From: Thermococcus piezophilus
GTDB taxonomy: Archaea > Methanobacteriota_B > Thermococci > Thermococcales > Thermococcaceae
Direction of reading: 5' to 3'
Length of the DNA: 64,000 bases
Assembly (NCBI RefSeq): GCF_001647085.1
Contig: NZ_CP015520.1
Location: forward strand, 806,001-870,000
The notes below the pieces were generated by a model. The model made no database searches and was not told where the DNA came from. It saw nothing but the letters and a program-made list of their open reading frames with translations. Positions 54,283-63,434 of the stretch are shown here, one piece after another. Positions within the stretch are counted from its first letter, which is position 1, and the number at the start of each line of letters is the position of its first letter. Position numbers and translations under genes: made by a program.

Positions 54283-55185
54283 ATGCTGATTAGAGCTTTC
54301 GTTCCCGCCCACATCACAGCCTTTTTCGTCCCGCGCTTTCACGATGATCCGCTTAAAGCAGGCTCGCTGGGGGCCGGTGTGAACCTCTCCAATGGCACGA
54401 ACGTCTTTCTCAGTGTTGAAACCGGAACGCTGGAGAGGCACATTCACGTGGCCTTCAACGGCGAGCCTGTGAAGAAGGACGAGGCCGTGATAAGCCACTC
54501 CGTCGCTGAAGAGCTCGTTCCAATGGATTTCACAGGTAGGGTTGAGATATGGCAGTACTTCGACTTTCCCAACGGCTACGGCTTTGGCAACAGTGCCGGT
54601 GGAGCCCTGGGGACGGCTCTTGCCCTATCATACCGCTTTGGGGGAACCTACCTAAGGGCCGCCCAAATCGCTCACAAACACGAGGTTCTCAACAAAGGTG
54701 GCCTCGGTGACATTGTGGGACAGCTCGCCGGGGGTATAGAGATCAGAGTAAAGGCCGGCGGCCCGGGAATCGGTGTGGTGGACAATCTGTTCTTCGAGGA
54801 CTGCAGGGTGCTCGTTGTTCCCCTTGGAAGACTCTCGACAAAGGAAGTGCTCGACGGCGACGTAATTAGGGCCATAGAGGTCGAAGGCTCAAAAGCCTTG
54901 GAAAGACTCCTCGCCGATCCGAGACCGGAACGCATGATGGTTCTCGCTAGGGAGTTCGCCGAAAGAACCGGCCTCCTGAGCGGGGAACTCCTCGAGCTGG
55001 CGAAGCAGATAGATAATGTTCTATCCAGCCCAAGCTCAATGATAATGCTCGGCAAAGGTCTCTTCGCCCTTGTGAGGCCGAAGGAAATTGAAATAGTCAG
55101 GGAAGTTGTCACCGACCTTGAGGTTCCCTTTGACATCGTGGAGGTCTTCAGGGGAAGGCCAGAAGTTGGGCGGTGGGTGGGGTAG
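54283..55185 (+). CDS. Pantoate kinase (GHMP family)
   Basis: About 300 residues. It opens [36 protein letters not shown], and the ATP loop is [22 protein letters not shown] (about 95-116). [27 protein letters not shown] follows. This is the archaeal pantoate kinase that, with phosphopantothenate synthetase, replaces the bacterial panC/panK steps of coenzyme A synthesis. Alternative starts lie at 54274 and 54277. GAGGTGAT favours the ATG at 54283. Confidence 0.9.
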   Translation: MLIRAFVPAHITAFFVPRFHDDPLKAGSLGAGVNLSNGTNVFLSVETGTLERHIHVAFNGEPVKKDEAVISHSVAEELVPMDFTGRVEIWQYFDFPNGYGFGNSAGGALGTALALSYRFGGTYLRAAQIAHKHEVLNKGGLGDIVGQLAGGIEIRVKAGGPGIGVVDNLFFEDCRVLVVPLGRLSTKEVLDGDVIRAIEVEGSKALERLLADPRPERMMVLAREFAERTGLLSGELLELAKQIDNVLSSPSSMIMLGKGLFALVRPKEIEIVREVVTDLEVPFDIVEVFRGRPEVGRWVG

Positions 55186-55225
55186 ACTTTTATCTTCTTC
55201 AGCCCTATTCCCCTCGGTGGTGAGT

Positions 55226-56917
55226 ATGGCAGACATGAAATACAGGGAACTTTCTGACCTTTACCGCAGGCTCGAGAATACCACACTCAAGACGCTGAAG
55301 ACCAAGTTTGTGGCCGATTTCCTGAAGAGGGTTCTTGATGAGGAGCTCCTTGAGATAGTCCCATACCTTATCCTCGGTAAGGTCTTTCCGGATTGGGACG
55401 AGCGGGAACTTGGTGTCGGTGAGAAGCTTCTCATAAAGGCCGTTTCTAAGGCTACTGGCATCCCGGAGAAGGAAATAGAAAACTCCATCAAAGACACGGG
55501 TGATCTGGGCGAGAGCGTGGCTCTGGCATTGAAGAAAAAGAGGCAGAAGAGCTTCTTCTCCCAGCCGCTCACTATAAAGCGCGTCTACAAGACCTTTGTC
55601 AAGATATCCGAGGCGAGTGGCGAAGGGAGCCAGGACAGGAAGCTAAAATACCTCGCCAACCTCTTCATGGACGCCGAGGCTGAGGAAGGAAAATATCTGG
55701 CCAGAACTGTCCTTGGAACAATGAGGACCGGTGTCGCCGAGGGAATTCTGAGGGATGCGATAGCCGAGGCCTTCAAGGTCAAGGCGGAGTTAGTTGAGCG
55801 CGCCTACATGCTCACTAGCGACTTCGGCTACGTGGCGAAGGTATCCAAGCTTGAGGGCAACGAGGGTCTTTCAAAGGTTCAGATCCAGATAGGTAAGCCG
55901 ATAAGGCCGATGCTGGCCCAGCTGGCGGCAAACGTCAAAGAGGCCTTAATCGAGATGGGCGGTGAAGCGGCGTTTGAGATAAAGTACGATGGGGCGCGAG
56001 TTCAGATCCACAAGGACGGCGATACGGTTGTAGTCTACTCCCGCAGGCTGGAGAACGTCACACGTTCAATCCCAGAGATGGTTGAGGCGATAAAGTCCCA
56101 TATAAAGGCGGAAAAGGCGATAGTCGAGGGCGAACTGGTGGCGGTCGGGGACGGCGGCCGTCCAAGGCCCTTCCAGTACGTGCTCAGGCGCTTCAGGAGG
56201 AAGTACAACATAGAGGAGATGATAGAGAAAATCCCTCTGGAGCTGAATCTCTTTGACGCCCTATACGTTGACGGGGAAGGGCTTATAGACGTTCAATTCC
56301 GGGAGAGGAGAGCCAGGCTCGAGGAAATTGTCGAGGAAAGTGGGAAGGTTAAGCTCGCCCAGCAGCTCGTCACGAAGAACCCGGAGGATGCGGAGGAGTT
56401 TTACAAGCGAGCCCTTGAGCTCGGTCACGAGGGGCTCATGGCGAAGCGCTTGGATTCCGTCTACGAGCCTGGAAACAGGGGCAAGAAGTGGCTCAAGATA
56501 AAGCCGACGATGGAGAACTTAGACCTCGTCATCGTAGGTGCGGAGTGGGGTGAGGGAAGGCGCGCCCATGTACTTGGCTCGTTCCTAGTTGCCGCCTATG
56601 ACCCAGAGCAGGGCCGCTTTGTTCCCGTTGGAAAGGTGGGTAGCGGCTTCACGGATGAGGATCTGGTCGAGTTCACCAAGATGCTCAAACCCCTCATAGT
56701 CAAGGAGGAGGGCAAATACGTCGAGATAGAGCCCAAGGTGGTCGTTGAGGTAACTTACCAGGAGATACAGAAGAGCCCGAAGTATGAGAGCGGCTTCGCT
56801 TTGCGCTTCCCGCGCTACTTGGCCCTGAGGGAAGACAAGGGTCCAGAAGAGGCCGATACTCTGGAGCGCATCGCCCAGCTCTACGAGTTCCAGGAGAGGT
56901 TCAGGGCAAAGAGGTGA
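55226..56917 (+). CDS. lig: ATP-dependent DNA ligase (archaeal LigA/Lig1 type)
   Basis: About 564 residues. The N-terminal DNA-binding domain ([30 protein letters not shown]) leads to the adenylation motif [16 protein letters not shown], with the catalytic Lys in [32 protein letters not shown] and KWLKIKP (motifs III, IV and V) follow, then the OB domain. It seals nicks in replication and repair. The longer frame from 55106 is not used, since GGTGGTGAGT precedes the ATG at 55226. It starts 40 nt after pantoate kinase. Confidence 0.95.
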   Translation: MADMKYRELSDLYRRLENTTLKTLKTKFVADFLKRVLDEELLEIVPYLILGKVFPDWDERELGVGEKLLIKAVSKATGIPEKEIENSIKDTGDLGESVALALKKKRQKSFFSQPLTIKRVYKTFVKISEASGEGSQDRKLKYLANLFMDAEAEEGKYLARTVLGTMRTGVAEGILRDAIAEAFKVKAELVERAYMLTSDFGYVAKVSKLEGNEGLSKVQIQIGKPIRPMLAQLAANVKEALIEMGGEAAFEIKYDGARVQIHKDGDTVVVYSRRLENVTRSIPEMVEAIKSHIKAEKAIVEGELVAVGDGGRPRPFQYVLRRFRRKYNIEEMIEKIPLELNLFDALYVDGEGLIDVQFRERRARLEEIVEESGKVKLAQQLVTKNPEDAEEFYKRALELGHEGLMAKRLDSVYEPGNRGKKWLKIKPTMENLDLVIVGAEWGEGRRAHVLGSFLVAAYDPEQGRFVPVGKVGSGFTDEDLVEFTKMLKPLIVKEEGKYVEIEPKVVVEVTYQEIQKSPKYESGFALRFPRYLALREDKGPEEADTLERIAQLYEFQERFRAKR

Positions 56918-57605
56918 GCTCCTCTTTCTCTTCTTCCTCTGGGATCAGCCCTGTGGCAAGCTTGGCCGCTTTCTCCACCATCGCCGCAGTGACGAGCATG
57001 AATGCCGTAGATATGGCTGCTAAAGAGGTAACAACCTCAACAGGCAGGCCCTCGATTGCCGCCAGTGGGGGCAAATCGTAAACTGCATGTGCAGCCATGG
57101 AGAACGCCAGCCCGCGGAACCTTTTCCATCTTCTTCCACTCAGGAGAAAACCGGCCGATACTACAGCCCAAACGGTGTGGAGTCCGACGAGAACCACTCT
57201 AACGCCGGCTAAGTATAGACTCTCCCCGAGAGATATTATCCCCATGGTGTAAGCCAATCCCTCTATTAAGCCAAGGAAGAAACCGGTTCCTGCTACCAGT
57301 TTCCACTTTTCCCATTTTTGGGCATCCCTGAAGAAGGCTAGGGGAAGAAGCTTAACACTCTCCTCGACGAGACCAGCGGCTGCCGCCAAAGCCAGCCCAC
57401 TTCCGAGAAGGAGAACCGGAAGCTCAAGAATGGAGGCAAGAATCAACGCTAAGAGTCCCATCCCAAATGCCCTGCCAAGCCATCTCACTTCTGGGAAGCG
57501 CCTCCAGGTTCTAAGCGTGCACTTTACGCCGAGGAGAACGCTTAAACCGCCAACCACCACTACAACCCCGAAGTAGTACTCGATGACCCTTTCGACCACT
57601 GGCAT
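56901..57605 (-). CDS. PrsW-family intramembrane metalloprotease-like protein
   Basis: A 234-residue protein with seven or eight membrane helices. [12 protein letters not shown] (EExxK motif), [28 protein letters not shown] (His) and [10 protein letters not shown] (HxxxD) are the PrsW/Rce1-like motifs that bind zinc in the membrane. Its terminal EEEEKEEL tail is cytoplasmic. It may cleave a membrane-bound substrate such as an anti-factor. No substrate is nearby. The 3' end overlaps the ligase gene by 17 nt. Confidence 0.78.
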   Translation of the reverse strand: MPVVERVIEYYFGVVVVVGGLSVLLGVKCTLRTWRRFPEVRWLGRAFGMGLLALILASILELPVLLLGSGLALAAAAGLVEESVKLLPLAFFRDAQKWEKWKLVAGTGFFLGLIEGLAYTMGIISLGESLYLAGVRVVLVGLHTVWAVVSAGFLLSGRRWKRFRGLAFSMAAHAVYDLPPLAAIEGLPVEVVTSLAAISTAFMLVTAAMVEKAAKLATGLIPEEEEKEELTSLP

Positions 57606-57747
57606 GATATAGTTTCTCCTTTATCGCTTATTAACCTGATTTCCTCCCCGCCCTGAAGGACAAGGCTTGATAGAATAGCCAAGCTTTTTAAGGTTTGTGT
57701 ATATCTAATGCTGAATTCATGCCACGATTGACATGGGGGTGTTTAAA

Positions 57748-58305
57748 ATGAAGGACGAGCTCATCGAGCTGATATTCCAGGAGGAGGCAATAATCTTCGG
57801 ACACTTCGTTCTTACCTCCGGCAAAGAGAGCGACTACTACATAAACGTCAAGAAGCTCATAACGAACCCGAAGGCTCTGAAGCTCATCGCGCGGTTGATG
57901 AAGTCCAGGGTGGAAGAGATGGGCATGGGGTTCGATAGAATAGCTGGTCCAGAGCTTGGAGCGGTTCCCATCGCAACGGCCCTGGCCCTTGAGACCGACA
58001 AGCCTCTCATCATCGTCAGAAAGAAAAAGAAGGAGCACGGCACGGGGAAGCAGATCGAGGGTGAGATTAATCCTGGAGATAGAATCCTCCTCGTTGAAGA
58101 CGTCACGACGACCGGCGGGAGTGTCCTGAGGGCCGCGGAGATACTTGAAAAGCAGGGTGCGGAAGTTGTTGTGATAAGCGTTGTAGTAGACAGGGAGGAG
58201 GGAGCTAAGGAAAAGATAGAAGAGAAGTATGCCTTCCTCCCACTCGTCTCTGTATCAGAGCTTTTTGCCCGCAGGGGCCTTGTCCGTATAGAGAAGCGGG
58301 AGTAG
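57748..58305 (+). CDS. pyrE: Orotate phosphoribosyltransferase
   Basis: A 185-residue PRTase. [29 protein letters not shown] provides the orotate side. [37 protein letters not shown] is the flexible Lys-rich loop. [21 protein letters not shown] is the PRPP-binding motif (about 113-133). It makes orotidine-5'-phosphate in pyrimidine synthesis. GGGGGTG precedes the ATG at 57748 rather than the upstream in-frame start at 57733. Confidence 0.93.
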   Translation: MKDELIELIFQEEAIIFGHFVLTSGKESDYYINVKKLITNPKALKLIARLMKSRVEEMGMGFDRIAGPELGAVPIATALALETDKPLIIVRKKKKEHGTGKQIEGEINPGDRILLVEDVTTTGGSVLRAAEILEKQGAEVVVISVVVDREEGAKEKIEEKYAFLPLVSVSELFARRGLVRIEKRE

Positions 58306-59091
58306 GCCCTCGTGCAGCTTGTGGGGGAGCTTCTCCTTTTTTTTCTTTTCTCCGAATATCCATCTTTCCAGGATGTCCCCGCTTCGGTTATGGCTTTGGA
58401 TGCCTTTGAGTGAGGTGCGTACTCAACTACGGGCCTCCCCTTGTTGGTGGCTTCGGGGACATTGTGGTCGTAGGGTACTATCCCAATGACGGGCATCTCG
58501 ATGCTGTACTCGAGGAAGTCTACTATATCGTCGATATTTGGTGAGGATTCCCTGACCTTGTTGAGTATGGCCCCGACCTTTAGACCGTAGCCCTCTCCAA
58601 GGGCCTTTAGTTTCACTACCTCGCTCTCTATCATCCCGTGGATAAAGTGGATCGGACAGCGCTCTATCTCAACTATGATGAGCTGGTACTGAGTTAGTCT
58701 GAAGGTCGAGATTGTGTCGAACGGTATTCCAACGGGCGAATCTATTACCGTGACTTGATATCTCGTCTGTATTTCCCTCACGATGTCTCTCAGCCTTCTC
58801 TGGTATATGTCTAGGATGTCGTAGAGCTTTGAGCTCCTTGGAAGAACGTCCACATGTGTTTTAACGTCTGGGTATACTGCATCGAGAACTCTCATTTCGG
58901 GGGTTTTTATCGGGGTGTGGGGATTTGTAGATCGGGTTGTCTATGCCGAAGTGGAACGCAAGTTTTGGGAGATATGGGTCGCCGTCTATGACGAGTGTTT
59001 TGTAGTTCTTCTTGGCGAGGTAAGTGCTTAGATCTGCGGTCATGGTGGTTTTTCCAGCCCTACCCCTTCCTGTGATAACTACGGATACCAT
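58255..59091 (-). pseudogene. ParA/MinD-like P-loop ATPase, broken by two indels
   Basis: A single gene in three frames. The first (59091-58861) has the P loop VITGRGRAGKTTMTADLSTYLA and LVIDGDPYLPKL. The second has MRVLDAVYPDVKTHVDVLPRSSKLYDIL, VTVIDSPVGIPFD and VGIVPYDHNVPEATNKGRPVVEYAP. The third ends GDILERWIFGEKKKKEKLPHK. An extra A in the A run at 58924-58926 and a missing G in the run at 58377-58380 account for both breaks. The Walker A is unusual (RGRAGKTT instead of KGGVGKTT). MinD-like proteins position other proteins on membranes or DNA. The corrected gene overlaps pyrE by 51 nt. GGAGGATTATCC precedes the ATG. Confidence 0.75.
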
Positions 59092-59150
59092 TGGATAATC
59101 CTCCTGTTTTTTAAATTATAAATTATTAATAAATGATTGGAAGAAAAGCC

Positions 59151-59366
59151 TCAGATGTAGTCCTCAAGCGTTTTTGCCCTGACCATTATTGAGGCCTTTT
59201 CTCGGCCGTAGAATATCTCTACAAGCCCGTCAGATTCGAGTTGTTTTATTGTTTTAAGAACCGTGGGCATTGGGGTCTCAAGTTCCTCGCTCAGGTTCTG
59301 GAGGGCCACAGCCCTCCTTTTGGTGGCGAGGATTTTATAAACCACATCCTTATGCCTGCCGAACAT
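59151..59366 (-). CDS. Small winged-helix transcriptional regulator
   Basis: A protein of about 71 residues that is just a winged helix-turn-helix: FGRHKDVVYKILATKRRAVALQNLSEELETPMPTVLKTIKQLESDGLVEIFYGREKASIMVRAKTL. LSEELETPMPTVLKTIKQL is the helix-turn-helix and GLVEIFYGREKA the wing. The ATG at 59366 is used because GGTG is 7 nt upstream (a GTG start at 59375 is possible). Located upstream of the MinD-like gene on the same strand, so it may regulate it. Target unknown. Confidence 0.75.
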   Translation of the reverse strand: MFGRHKDVVYKILATKRRAVALQNLSEELETPMPTVLKTIKQLESDGLVEIFYGREKASIMVRAKTLEDYI

Positions 59367-59473
59367 CAACGGCACCGTTATTTATTACTCGCTCATCCTA
59401 AATAAACCTTCCGAAGGGGGTTTTGACGTTCATTCAAGGTTAGGTTTATAAAGCCTCCCCGAAATGGGCAATT

Positions 59474-60727
59474 ATGCAGGGACTTGTTGAGAGGATGGAC
59501 TGGAAAGGACTCGGCATCGTTAAGCTCGGGAATAGGGAAATCCACGTCCCGTTCACTGCCCCGGGGGATGTGGTTGAGATCAAGCGGTGGCGGAGAAAAA
59601 AGCGGACGCTTATAGCTACCAAGTATGAGATTGTTGAACATTCCGAAATCCGAAGGAAGCCCGTCTGTCCTTATTTTGGAACCTGCGGGGGGTGCCTTCT
59701 CCAGCATCTGCCCTATGATGAGCAAGTCAAGTTTAAATCTGACAGGCTTTCCGAAATTCTTGGGATGGAAGTTGAGGTTATACCATCTTCCGAGATATAT
59801 GGCCATCGAAACCGCATTGATGTTGTCATTTCGACAAGAGGGATAGGCTTCAGGAGGCGCGGCACCTGGTGGAACGTGGTGAACATCGAGGGGTGTCCCG
59901 TCTTTGGAGATGCCAGCAGAAGGGTCCTCAGCTCACTCAGGGAGTTCATAGAGGACCATAAACTGAGCCTCTACGAGATAGGCAAGAACAAGGGCTTCTT
60001 GCGCTACATCGTCATCCGTGAGGGTAAATTTACGGGCGAGCTAATGGTGAACCTCGTAACTGGCCAGGGGAGCCTTTCCGAGGATTTCCCGGCCTACTTT
60101 GACTACGCCGATTCCATCTACTGGAGTGTAAACAGAACGCCGAGCGATGTTTCCTATGGGGTGGTGGAGAGATTCTGGAAGAACGAGTTCATACGCGAGA
60201 GGCTCGACGATGTCGTTTACCTCATCCATCCCAACAGCTTCTTCCAGACGAACAGCTACCAGGCGGTTAATCTTGTGAAAGAAGTCGAAAAGGCCGTTGA
60301 AGGTGAGAGCGTTCTCGACCTTTACTCTGGTGTTGGGACGTTCGGTGTTTACCTTGCAAAGAGAGACTTTAAAGTGGAGGGCATTGAAATAAACCCCTTC
60401 GCTGTGGAAATGGCGAACCGCAATACCAAACTGAACAATGTTGATGCTATCTTCAGGGTTGGTGAAGACAAGGACGTCGAGGACTTGGCAAACTACGACA
60501 CAGTAATACTTGATCCTCCAAGGGCAGGTTTACATCCAAAGCTGATTAGGAAAATCTTAAAGGATGAACCGCAAACCATCGTTTACGTATCCTGCAATCC
60601 GGGGACTCTCAAGCTGAACTTGGATAAATTACTCTCGAAGTACTCCATAGATAGTGCTGTTGGCTTGGATATGTTTCCCCATACACCCCACGTAGAAGTG
60701 GTTGTCAAACTTAAATTCAAGGTTTAA
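59474..60727 (+). CDS. RNA (uracil-5)-methyltransferase, TrmA/RlmD family, Fe-S type
   Basis: A 417-residue enzyme. A TRAM domain (about 1-55) is followed by CPYFGTCGGCLLQHLPYD, giving three cluster Cys, with a fourth in EGCPVF. The C-terminal SAM domain shows LDLYSGVGTFGVYLAKRDF, ILDPPRAGLHPK and VYVSCNPGTL with the catalytic Cys. Thermococcales have two such enzymes, one acting on tRNA U54 and one on 23S rRNA. Which one this is cannot be told from sequence alone. No ribosome site is visible; a TTTATAAAG box lies 20-30 nt upstream, so it is probably leaderless. Confidence 0.88.
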   Translation: MQGLVERMDWKGLGIVKLGNREIHVPFTAPGDVVEIKRWRRKKRTLIATKYEIVEHSEIRRKPVCPYFGTCGGCLLQHLPYDEQVKFKSDRLSEILGMEVEVIPSSEIYGHRNRIDVVISTRGIGFRRRGTWWNVVNIEGCPVFGDASRRVLSSLREFIEDHKLSLYEIGKNKGFLRYIVIREGKFTGELMVNLVTGQGSLSEDFPAYFDYADSIYWSVNRTPSDVSYGVVERFWKNEFIRERLDDVVYLIHPNSFFQTNSYQAVNLVKEVEKAVEGESVLDLYSGVGTFGVYLAKRDFKVEGIEINPFAVEMANRNTKLNNVDAIFRVGEDKDVEDLANYDTVILDPPRAGLHPKLIRKILKDEPQTIVYVSCNPGTLKLNLDKLLSKYSIDSAVGLDMFPHTPHVEVVVKLKFKV

Positions 60728-60796
60728 CTTTAGAACCAGTAAGTTCAAAAACTTAATATACTTGGTCTGCATAACGTTGGGTAGGGGTGATTAAAA

Positions 60797-61222
60797 ATGC
60801 TCGATGAAAGGGACAAGATTATAATCGACATGCTCACCAGAGATGCCCGCACTCCGTTCACGGAGATAGCGAAGGTATTGGGCATCAGCGAGACGGCCGT
60901 CAGGAAAAGGGTCAAGGCTCTCGAGGAGGCTGGGGTTATACGGCAGTACACCATCATGGTTGATCCGTCAAAGCTCGGTTACAACCTCGTCAGCCTTACT
61001 GGGGTTGATACACTCCCTGAGAAGATATTCGAGGTCGCGAACAAGCTCAAGGAGTTCGAGTTCGTGAGGAACGTCTATCTCACGAGCGGTGACCACATGA
61101 TAATGGCCGAAATCTGGGCCAAGGACGGAGAGGACCTTTCAGACATAATCTCCAACAAGATAGGTAAACTTGACGGCGTCACCAAGGTTTGTCCGGCCAT
61201 AATCCTCGAGAAGCTCAAGTGA
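60797..61222 (+). CDS. Lrp/AsnC family transcriptional regulator
   Basis: A 141-residue full-length Lrp. The helix-turn-helix is [28 protein letters not shown] (about 22-49), and a RAM effector domain runs from [12 protein letters not shown] to [12 protein letters not shown]. The [14 protein letters not shown] turn is where the amino-acid effector binds. GGGGTGA precedes the ATG, with an ACTTAATATACTT TATA box. It likely controls amino-acid metabolism genes and itself. Confidence 0.92.
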   Translation: MLDERDKIIIDMLTRDARTPFTEIAKVLGISETAVRKRVKALEEAGVIRQYTIMVDPSKLGYNLVSLTGVDTLPEKIFEVANKLKEFEFVRNVYLTSGDHMIMAEIWAKDGEDLSDIISNKIGKLDGVTKVCPAIILEKLK

Positions 61223-61361
61223 GGCCGAGGTTTTGCCTCTCCAAACTCTTTTATGCTCTGCGCTGGATTAGTTAGGCTTTTGATGTTTCATAGAGTCCGG
61301 AGAGGAATGTCCACGCTGATAACCGCAACTTTAAAACTGTCCAAAACATTCCGCCAGCGCT

Positions 61362-61386
61362 CAAACTTTTGCCCGGCAAAAGTTTG
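61362..61386 (-). repeat. Palindrome after tRNA-Gly, member of the dispersed family
   Basis: CAAACTTTTGCC (61362-61373) and GGCAAAAGTTTG (61375-61386) form a near-perfect 12-bp inverted repeat 3 nt beyond the CCA of tRNA-Gly. The minus strand continues AGCGCTGGCGGAA, shared exactly with the region after tRNA-His (about 15809-15821). A tRNA 3'-processing or termination role is possible. Confidence 0.55.
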
Positions 61387-61389
61387 GGG

Positions 61390-61467
61390 TGGTGCGGTGG
61401 CCGGGATTTGAACCCGGGTCACCGGCTTGGGAGGCCGGTGTCCTAGACCAGGCTAGACTACCACCGC
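61390..61467 (-). tRNA. tRNA-Gly (anticodon CCC), CCA encoded
   Basis: Minus strand: acceptor GCGGTGG/CCACCGC, discriminator A and CCA (61390-61392). Anticodon stem CCGGC/GCCGG, loop CTCCCAA, giving CCC. T arm CCGGG-TTCAAAT-CCCGG. An AGCTTTTAAGCC promoter lies about 30 nt upstream. No intron. Confidence 0.95.
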
Positions 61468-61507
61468 GCGTTTAATACTAAGCCACTCTGGGCTTAAAAG
61501 CTTTACT

Positions 61508-62113
61508 TTATCCTTCCGCCTTTCTGGCAACTATCAGCCGAACTATACCTTTGTAGTAGCTCTCCTCGCACTCCACCTCAAAATATCCCCTGACCAGGTG
61601 GTGGGTCTCCCTCAGCGTATTGTCCTCTATGAGCCAGCCAAGAACGAGGTCTAGAGGTTTTAAAAACAGCCAGTTTAAGAGCTCACACTCGCTCTTCGTG
61701 TGTTCCAGGAATATTGCCCTGCCGCCGGGCTTTAAGACTCGGTAAATCTCTTTCATAGCCTTCTCTGGATTCGGCACAGTACAGAAGACAAAGGATGAAA
61801 TCACGGTATCGAAACTTTCACTTGGAAACTCCAGTTTTTCAGCGTCCATAATATAAAATCGGGCGTTCAGACCGAGTTCTCTGGCCTTCTTCTCTGCTAT
61901 CTTGACCATCTCAGGCACAGCATCGACTGCATGGAGCTTGACGTTGGGATTGTAATAGGGAAGGGTCTTGCCAACACCGACGCCTATCTCAAGAGTTCTT
62001 CCCTTAACAAAGCTTATAGCCTTCTGTCTCAGCGGGCAGAAGAATCTGTCCAGTGGTTTTTCTAGGATGTTGTAGCGCTCCCCAAGCCTCGCGTACTTCT
62101 CCCGGAAGCCCAT
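61508..62113 (-). CDS. Class I SAM-dependent methyltransferase (UbiE/PmtA-like)
   Basis: A 201-residue protein with a standard methyltransferase fold. Motif I is TLEIGVGVGKTLPYYNP (about 35-51), acidic strand 2 LHAVDAVPEMV, FYIMDAEKLEFPSESFDTVISSFVFCTVPNPEKAMKEIYRVLKPGGRAIFLEHTKS follows as motifs II and III. The long last helices (LNWLFLKPLDLVLGWLIED) are hydrophobic, suggesting a lipid or quinone substrate. It stands alone on this strand. Confidence 0.8.
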   Translation of the reverse strand: MGFREKYARLGERYNILEKPLDRFFCPLRQKAISFVKGRTLEIGVGVGKTLPYYNPNVKLHAVDAVPEMVKIAEKKARELGLNARFYIMDAEKLEFPSESFDTVISSFVFCTVPNPEKAMKEIYRVLKPGGRAIFLEHTKSECELLNWLFLKPLDLVLGWLIEDNTLRETHHLVRGYFEVECEESYYKGIVRLIVARKAEG

Positions 62114-62212
62114 GATCTCGAATTTTAATCAGTGGTTAAAACTCTTGCTGGATAGAAACGGGGAGTCGGCAGACTTTTAAGGCCGGACCCTAAAGCTCCT
62201 CCGGTGATGCTC

Positions 62213-62842
62213 ATGCCGTACCTGATAATCGAGCACCTGGAGGAGCTGAGGGAGTGGGTTCTCCTCGAGTACCGGCACGCGAGCGAGTGGTGGGGGGAGA
62301 GACTGATATTCACCAACGTGGAGCCGCACGAAAGGGAAGAGCTGGCGAAGCTCGGCGGGGTTATACCGCAGAGTGTCACAGAGTTTCCCTTCGACAGGTC
62401 GAAGCTCATAATCCTAGACCCCTTCGCAGAGGAGGAGCTTAGGCCCGAAGATATAAGTGAGGACAGCATAATAGTCGTCGGCGGAATCCTCGGCGACTTC
62501 GAGTTCACCGGGAAGACCAAGAAGTTCATAACCGAGAAGATCGAGGGGGCAAGGGCCAGGCACATCGGGAGCGTTCAGTTCTCCATAGACGGCTCGGCTA
62601 TCGTTGCGAAGCTGATTGCAGAGGGTAAACGCTTGGAGGGGATAGAACACGAGGAGAACCCAACGATAAAGCTCGACGAATTCAGCGAGATAACTCTCCA
62701 CTACGCGGTTCCGAAGCTGGACGGAAAGCTCCTCCTAACGCCCGGGCTGATAGAACTCCAGAAGATGGAGCTGGGCTACACTGAAGACGAGATAATCGAC
62801 GAGGAGCTTGAGGCGTTCGTTGAGGGGAAGGGAGAGCTCTAA
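62213..62842 (+). CDS. DUF431/SFM1-like SPOUT methyltransferase
   Basis: About 209 residues: PYLIIEHLEELREWVLLEYRHASEWWG opens the protein, and KLIILDPFAEEELRPED, SIIVVGGILGDFEFTGKT and IEGARARHIGSVQFSIDGSAIVAKLI form the knotted SAM-binding half. ITLHYAVPKLDGKLLLTPGL closes it. It matches archaeal DUF431 proteins related to yeast Sfm1, which methylates an arginine of ribosomal protein uS3. The archaeal substrate is not known to me. The GGTGATGCTC-ATG spacing supports 62213 over two upstream in-frame starts. Confidence 0.82.
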   Translation: MPYLIIEHLEELREWVLLEYRHASEWWGERLIFTNVEPHEREELAKLGGVIPQSVTEFPFDRSKLIILDPFAEEELRPEDISEDSIIVVGGILGDFEFTGKTKKFITEKIEGARARHIGSVQFSIDGSAIVAKLIAEGKRLEGIEHEENPTIKLDEFSEITLHYAVPKLDGKLLLTPGLIELQKMELGYTEDEIIDEELEAFVEGKGEL

Positions 62843-63054
62843 ACCGGATCCCTCCCCAACCCATTTCTGCGTTGCAGAATCTCTTGATGGATTCCGGGAA
62901 CAGGTACTGTATTACACTTCTGACCATTAGCCACCATACGACATACATTGGCTGTTTTAATCCTATAAACTCTAGTGTACTAAACAAAATCCCAAAACGT
63001 AAAACTTATAAGGCTCGGTACGTTGTTACTAATGCCCTCTATGGGGGTGTTAAT
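62843..63054. other. Intergenic region with promoter of small secreted gene
   Basis: No gene seen. A CTTATAAGGC TATA box at about 63004 and GGGGGTG at 63043-63049 precede the next start. Confidence 0.5.
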
Positions 63055-63401
63055 ATGAAACGTGGGATATTACTCGGAGTTCTCCTGGTTGGAGGACTGC
63101 TTGTAAGCCTCGTTCAACCCAAAGCTGCTGGACCCCCTGGGACCACAACAGCGATGTCAGGCAATGGAGTCAAGATGAGTGGGTCTGGGCCGGAATTCAT
63201 GGGCAAGTTCTCGTGTGCGATGGAAAGTTCCAGAGAATCCTCACAGACACAGTCTACGGAACAGCTACAGCAAAAGGAATGAAAGAGTGGTATGGGGGAA
63301 TTGTAAGAAGACCAGATATCTCGTATGCATACGTTAGGTACGTGAGATACAATGGAGACAGTGGTACAGCATTTGCAGATATACCCAACTACTTTGGATG
63401 A
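63055..63401 (+). pseudogene. Small secreted protein, probable single-base frameshift
   Basis: The first frame gives a signal peptide (KRGILLGVLLVGGLLVSLVQPKAAG) and a Gly/Ser/Met-rich start but then a low-quality tail ending at 63282. A second frame, shifted as by one missing base, reads VLVCDGKFQRILTDTVYGTATAKGMKEWYGGIVRRPDISYAYVRYVRYNGDSGTAFADI and stops at 63401. It looks like the real C-terminus of the same protein. The joined product is about 115 residues, exported, with no family I recognise. It is 33 nt upstream of another exported protein, suggesting a two-gene cassette. Confidence 0.55.
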
Positions 63402-63434
63402 ATAATTAATCATGTAATAACAGGAGGCAAGAAT

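Noticed and set aside
57605-57740. A second C/D sRNA upstream of pyrE
   Set aside because: Two CTGA motifs are present, but the C box is poor and no C' box exists.
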